DNA of 64,000 nt from Burkholderiaceae bacterium. Lineage in GTDB: Bacteria > Pseudomonadota > Gammaproteobacteria > Burkholderiales > Burkholderiaceae_B. The position numbers and the translations under genes are program-made. Location: NCBI GenBank assembly GCA_004322135.1, contig SCSG01000013.1:1-64000 (forward strand), written 5' to 3'. This document shows, piece after piece, positions 60,267-64,000 of the stretch. The first letter of the stretch is position 1, and every line of letters begins with the position of its first letter. The notes below the pieces were generated by a model. That model had not been told where the DNA came from and made no database searches. It was given only the letters and a program-made list of their open reading frames with translations.

Positions 60267-61518
60267 TTTGCCGGACGCAGTGCCAGACAGGCACCGCGGA
60301 ACCGGCAGAGAGGTTACTGTAATTCTGGTCTTAAGTTTGACATTCGGGCTTGTAAGCTTCGACCGATTTGTAATAGCCCCATTATTTCCATTCATAAGTA
60401 AGGACCTGCACTTCAACTATACCGACCTTGGACTACTCGTAGGGGCACTCGGCATAGCGTGGGGATTCTCAGCGCCGCTCGCAGGTTGGCTTAGCGACAA
60501 ATTTGGCCGGCGCATCGTGCTAGTTCCAGCAGCGATTGTATTTTCACTCTTGTCGTTCACGAGTGGCCTGGCAATGACGCTTGCCGAGTTCGTACTCATA
60601 CGAATCATCATTGGAATCAGCGAAGGTGCATTTTTTGCACCGAGCGCCGGTGTCGTGACGCAAGTATCGGCGCCTAAACGCTTGGGCCTTACACAAGGCC
60701 TATACATGACGTCGTTTGCGCTATTCGGTAGTGCGCTCGCACCAGTCATCGCGACACAGCTTATGGAGATCGTGCACAACTGGAGATACGTATTTTTTTT
60801 AACAATAATTCCGGGGTTGATACTGGTGCCATTTCTGTGGCATTTAATACCCGAGCCGCCACACCTGCAAGGGAAGGCTAGACCCACTTCGGCAACTCGC
60901 AGACATTGGCGCTACGTGTTGCGCTCGCGAAACCTACGCGTCGCAGTGATATGCGAGATTTGCTGTGAGGCATTTATTCTGACGCTTGCCGTGATGTTGC
61001 CGAGTTATTTCATAAGGTTCTTGCACTACAAGCCCACAGATATGGGGTTCGTAGTGTCGGCTCTTGGACTCGGTGGCGTGCTAGGAGAGTTCATGGTGCC
61101 TTGGGCTTCTGATTACTTGGGGCGAAGATTCGTCGCTATCAGCGCGATGATAATACCAGTCCTATCAATTAGCCTATTCCTTATCCACCCTGACGCCTCC
61201 AAGCCTCTACTGTTCGCCTCGCTATTCATAAGCGCGTTCTTTCCGTTTGGCTTGCTTGGGTTCTGGGGGGGTACTGTCGCATCAGAGGCAGTAGACGCTA
61301 CGAATACTGCGTTGGCATGTGGGTTGGTGTCCGGCACAGCGGCCATTTTTGGAGGTGGCATTGCTCCTTACATAGTTGGACGTATTAGCGATGCCTATGG
61401 GATACAGACTTTATTTTATTTACCAATGGCTGCGTTAGTGATAGGCGTAGTAGTGGCCGCCCTGTTCCTGCGAGAAACTGCACCACGCGCTCTAGCTCGT
61501 CAGCGGGAGACTGTATGA
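60232..61518 (+). CDS. MFS transporter (aromatic-acid / organic-anion symporter-like)
   Basis: A 428-residue major facilitator protein with 12 predicted hydrophobic helices. The conserved loop 2-3 motif is GWLSDKFGRR, loop 8-9 carries a matching SDYLGRRF. Sequence character is that of the ACS/AAHS-type symporters for organic and aromatic acids. Start at 60232 by its ribosome-binding site. The first twelve residues are a tandem duplication (MTQSSE, MTQSSD). Codons are more AT-rich than in the TCA genes, a sign of transfer. It is the first gene of a rightward cluster with the nitrilase and the monooxygenase. Confidence 0.85.
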   Translation: MTQSSEMTQSSDLPDAVPDRHRGTGREVTVILVLSLTFGLVSFDRFVIAPLFPFISKDLHFNYTDLGLLVGALGIAWGFSAPLAGWLSDKFGRRIVLVPAAIVFSLLSFTSGLAMTLAEFVLIRIIIGISEGAFFAPSAGVVTQVSAPKRLGLTQGLYMTSFALFGSALAPVIATQLMEIVHNWRYVFFLTIIPGLILVPFLWHLIPEPPHLQGKARPTSATRRHWRYVLRSRNLRVAVICEICCEAFILTLAVMLPSYFIRFLHYKPTDMGFVVSALGLGGVLGEFMVPWASDYLGRRFVAISAMIIPVLSISLFLIHPDASKPLLFASLFISAFFPFGLLGFWGGTVASEAVDATNTALACGLVSGTAAIFGGGIAPYIVGRISDAYGIQTLFYLPMAALVIGVVVAALFLRETAPRALARQRETV

Positions 61519-61634
61519 GGTCATGCATAGTACCTTCGTACGCGTAAGGCGGCTCGGCAGAGGAATGCGTTTCTATGAGTTCGTAACGTGAGCACGCGGG
61601 ATGTGAGCGCGATGATAACTGTGAGGATGCAATA

Positions 61635-62786
61635 GTGAAAGTACAACACGCGAGCGGTATGGCAACTACAAGCGGTATCCGTGAGATGACGATAGCAGCA
61701 GCCCAAGCCGCGCCAGTGTGGATGAATCGCACAGCTACTGTCCACAAGGCAGCTGGGATCATAAGAGAAGCGGCTTCGAATGGCGCCAAGCTCGTCGGAT
61801 TCCCAGAGGGATTTATCCCTGGACACCCATCTTGGTACCACTTTCATACTACTTCGAGCACGAAAGCACGAGCGCTCGCAGTGCGTCTGTTCGAGCAATC
61901 GGTTGACTTATCGAGTGGCGAGATGGATGAGCTGTGCGAGGCAGCGGCGGACGGGAAGATCAACGTTGTAATGGGATTGACCGAACGCCTACCGGGCACA
62001 ACTGGCACGCTGTTCAACACCCAAGTTTTAATTGACGAAACGGGTGCAATTTCGGCTAAGCATCAGAAGCTAGTGCCGACCGTTGGCGAACGCTTGGTGC
62101 ATTCTCCTGGAAGCGCCGCAACACAATTATCCTTCCACACTCCTGTCGGCACCGTCAGCTCACTCATATGTGGTGAAAACTCTAACCCATTTGCGCTAGC
62201 CCGTATTGTTACCGAATACCCGATCGTCCATGTAGCAAGCTGGCCTAGTAACTTTGCCAGCGGGCTCGGAAACATGCGTGACCAGAGTCTCTTCGTAAAC
62301 AGGAATGTTGCGTACGCGTGCGCCTGTTACGTTGTGTGCGCGACCAGCATTAATTCTGAGGAAATGATTCATGATTTAGCCAAGGACGAGCGGGATGCTG
62401 CGTTCCTGAGGGATGCTAAGTACGTTGGTGGCGCGGCAATTATCGACCCATACGGGCAAATAGTTGCTGGTCCACTCGATGGCGACAAAGAGGGGTTGTT
62501 GTATGCCGTAGCGACGGCAGAATCGTGTATTCGAATGCGCTGTACTCACGACTTCGCTGGCCACTATAACCGCCCCGATGTGTACCACCTGGAAGTGAAT
62601 ACTTACGACCAACAATTAACCTCGTTTAATGACTTTAATCCACGCGAAGAAAATCGCGGAGCGAGCGATCACGTGCCAACGTCGGGCGACCGTTCACCTG
62701 TTATGCATCATCTAAACGCTCCTGAGTGTGCACACGCAGTTGCAAACGGTACTGAACGCACTAGAAACTCAACTAATCATAAGTAA
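61635..62786 (+). CDS. Nitrilase (carbon-nitrogen hydrolase family, branch 1)
   Basis: A 383-residue nitrilase with the Glu-Lys-Cys triad: E58 in FPEGFIPGHPSW, K145 in HQKLVPTVGERL and C179 in LICGENSNPFA. The C-G-E-N form and the HPSWYHF segment mark a true nitrilase, which converts a nitrile directly to the carboxylic acid and ammonia, rather than an amidase. The GTG at 61635 is chosen because GAGG lies eight bases before it; an ATG at 61659 is an alternative. The substrate is unknown; context suggests an aromatic or arylaliphatic nitrile. It ends 16 bases before the monooxygenase. Confidence 0.88.
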   Translation: MKVQHASGMATTSGIREMTIAAAQAAPVWMNRTATVHKAAGIIREAASNGAKLVGFPEGFIPGHPSWYHFHTTSSTKARALAVRLFEQSVDLSSGEMDELCEAAADGKINVVMGLTERLPGTTGTLFNTQVLIDETGAISAKHQKLVPTVGERLVHSPGSAATQLSFHTPVGTVSSLICGENSNPFALARIVTEYPIVHVASWPSNFASGLGNMRDQSLFVNRNVAYACACYVVCATSINSEEMIHDLAKDERDAAFLRDAKYVGGAAIIDPYGQIVAGPLDGDKEGLLYAVATAESCIRMRCTHDFAGHYNRPDVYHLEVNTYDQQLTSFNDFNPREENRGASDHVPTSGDRSPVMHHLNAPECAHAVANGTERTRNSTNHK

Positions 62787-62802
62787 GAAGGACGCTAACG
62801 CG

Positions 62803-64000
62803 ATGAATACAATTGAAAACCTTGAAGAAGGTCGTAGCTATGACGTCGTCGTGGTTGGGGGCGGCCCGGTCGGTATGGGGCTCGCAATCGAGCTGGGGCA
62901 GCGCGGTGTTGTCACCTTAGTAGTGGAGCGCCACATCGAACCGCAGATGGTTCCAAAGGGCCAGAACCTTACGACTCGCACTATGGAGCATTTTAACCGG
63001 TGGGGTATTGAAGCCAATATCAGAGAGCGCAGGCCTTTATCGAAGCGTTATACAAATGGGTTTACGTTGTACGGTTCACTGTTTAGCGAGTATCGGTACC
63101 AGCTCCAGGCACGAGACTTGGTGCGTGAGTATTATTACGCCGGTGCTGACCGCTTGCCGCAGTACGAAACGGAGTACGCGTTACGATCGCGAGTGTCAGA
63201 TCTAGAAAATGTAACAGTCGTCTTTGGTACCGAAGCCGTCGATGTTAGCCAAGCAAAATCTGGCGCGACGGTTACGCTGCGTCAATATCGCGGGACCACA
63301 ACGCGAACGGTAAGTTGTAAGTACGTTGTAGGCTGCGATGGAAGTCGCTCCGTTGTTCGCGAATGCGGCGGGATCGCTGAGACAACTAGTGAGAAGCGCA
63401 ACGATCATATGGCGTTAATCGTATTCAGATCTGAGGCTCTGGATGAGAGGCTTAACGCAGAGCACCCGAGTGGATACTTCTTCAACATTATGCGGCCAGA
63501 ACTCTCAGGGTACTGGTCATCAATAGGACGGGTGTCTAATAATCACGACTTCTTCTTTCATGCACCAATCGCGGAAGATATCGAGCCAGGCAGCATGGAT
63601 TTTCAAAAGTTCGTGAGAGACGTACTCGGTGAAGACTTTGACATGGAGGTCACGTACGGTGGGCTTTGGCAGTTGCGAGTATCCGTTGCAAAAACATTCC
63701 GGAATGATCGGATCTTCATAGCGGGAGACGCTGCCCACAGCCATCCACCATACGGAGGATTTGGCATCAACATCGGGTTCGAGGACGCTAGAAACCTAGG
63801 CTGGAAATTGGCGGCTAGGGTCAACGGCTGGGGTGGGGAGCAGCTACTAGACAGCTACAGTGTCGAGCGTCGAGCAACGTTCGTGTCGACATCGGATACC
63901 TTTATTGCTGGCCCGATTGCGTTTGACGCACAATTCCTGGCAACCTATAGCCCGAGTAAGGACGAGGCCGCCTTCAAGCAGGCGTGGGGAAACCGCGCGG
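62803..64000 (+). CDS. FAD-dependent aromatic-type monooxygenase, 3'-truncated by the window
   Basis: The frame is open from the ATG at 62803 to the end of the window (399 codons seen). It has the class A flavoprotein hydroxylase layout: FAD motif VVVGGGPVGMGLAIELGQRG, the DG-type motif CDGSRSVVRE and the GD motif IAGDAAHSHPPYGGFG followed by EDARNLGWKLA. Relatives (PF01494) hydroxylate phenols and hydroxybenzoates with NAD(P)H. AAGAAGGA lies 11 bases before the ATG. With the nitrilase and transporter it suggests that the acid made from a nitrile is hydroxylated, but the order of steps is inference. Confidence 0.85.
   Translation, partial: MNTIENLEEGRSYDVVVVGGGPVGMGLAIELGQRGVVTLVVERHIEPQMVPKGQNLTTRTMEHFNRWGIEANIRERRPLSKRYTNGFTLYGSLFSEYRYQLQARDLVREYYYAGADRLPQYETEYALRSRVSDLENVTVVFGTEAVDVSQAKSGATVTLRQYRGTTTRTVSCKYVVGCDGSRSVVRECGGIAETTSEKRNDHMALIVFRSEALDERLNAEHPSGYFFNIMRPELSGYWSSIGRVSNNHDFFFHAPIAEDIEPGSMDFQKFVRDVLGEDFDMEVTYGGLWQLRVSVAKTFRNDRIFIAGDAAHSHPPYGGFGINIGFEDARNLGWKLAARVNGWGGEQLLDSYSVERRATFVSTSDTFIAGPIAFDAQFLATYSPSKDEAAFKQAWGNRA

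Noticed and set aside
59835-60416. 193-codon leftward frame over the AraC-MFS divergent region
   Set aside because: It overlaps the MFS start, lacks a ribosome-binding site and known motifs; the region is better read as regulatory.

Overview
The window reads as chromosome of a GC-rich betaproteobacterium of the order Burkholderiales, most likely family Alcaligenaceae (the Bordetella, Achromobacter and Pusillimonas side). The reasons are gene order and protein character. The succinate dehydrogenase, citrate synthase and 2-oxoglutarate dehydrogenase genes lie together with zapE. The rimP-nusA-infB-rbfA-truB-typA block sits next to rluB and scpB. A Bordetella-type ftrABCD iron locus lies beside a phaC-phaB-phaR block. 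This placement is inferred from family knowledge; no database search was possible.

Layout. 1-8.0 kb is accessory metabolism: the end of a LOG-family gene, a succinate-semialdehyde-type dehydrogenase, then a catabolic-looking cluster (COG1233-type FAD oxidoreductase, PF04199 cyclase/hydrolase, AraC regulator, flavin monooxygenase, and an SDR reductase whose frame is broken near its N-terminus). 8.2-19.4 kb is a leftward translation and chromosome-maintenance block: scpB, rluB, a structured leader, rimP, nusA, infB, rbfA, truB, typA. An initiator tRNA-Met with its own promoter and terminator follows at 19.4 kb, then about 0.8 kb with no recognisable gene. 20.4-25.5 kb holds a FemAB-like acetyltransferase, the ferrous-iron uptake operon ftrABCD and phaR. 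25.7-38.8 kb holds phaB, phaC, pgeF, rluD, bamD, a DinG-type helicase, a 162-bp inverted-repeat element, tex, an unknown gene, trpS and zapE.

38.9-58.8 kb is the central-carbon heart. The 2-oxoglutarate dehydrogenase genes (odhA, odhB, lpdA), malic enzyme maeB, citrate synthase gltA, sdhE and sdhB-A-D-C come first. A GntR regulator diverges from malate dehydrogenase mdh over a palindromic operator, and then comes the propionate (2-methylcitrate) set prpB, prpC, prpD with a small acetyltransferase. Together these cover succinate to oxaloacetate to citrate, 2-oxoglutarate to succinyl-CoA, the malate-to-pyruvate exit, and entry of propionyl-CoA through 2-methylcitrate to succinate and pyruvate. 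The PHA genes are a sink for excess acetyl-CoA.

58.8-64.0 kb looks acquired: from about 59.8 kb rightward codon use is visibly less GC-rich. It holds an AraC/PobR-like regulator facing an MFS transporter, a nitrilase and an FAD-dependent aromatic-type monooxygenase that runs off the window. The simplest reading is a small uptake and degradation module for a nitrile of (hydroxy)aromatic type; the substrate is unknown.

Nothing here is a clear-cut new class of system. The observations most worth following are the terminator-laden rimP-nusA leader, the two uncharacterised catabolic clusters at either end, the TCA operator between gntR and mdh, and the 162-bp palindromic element upstream of tex.
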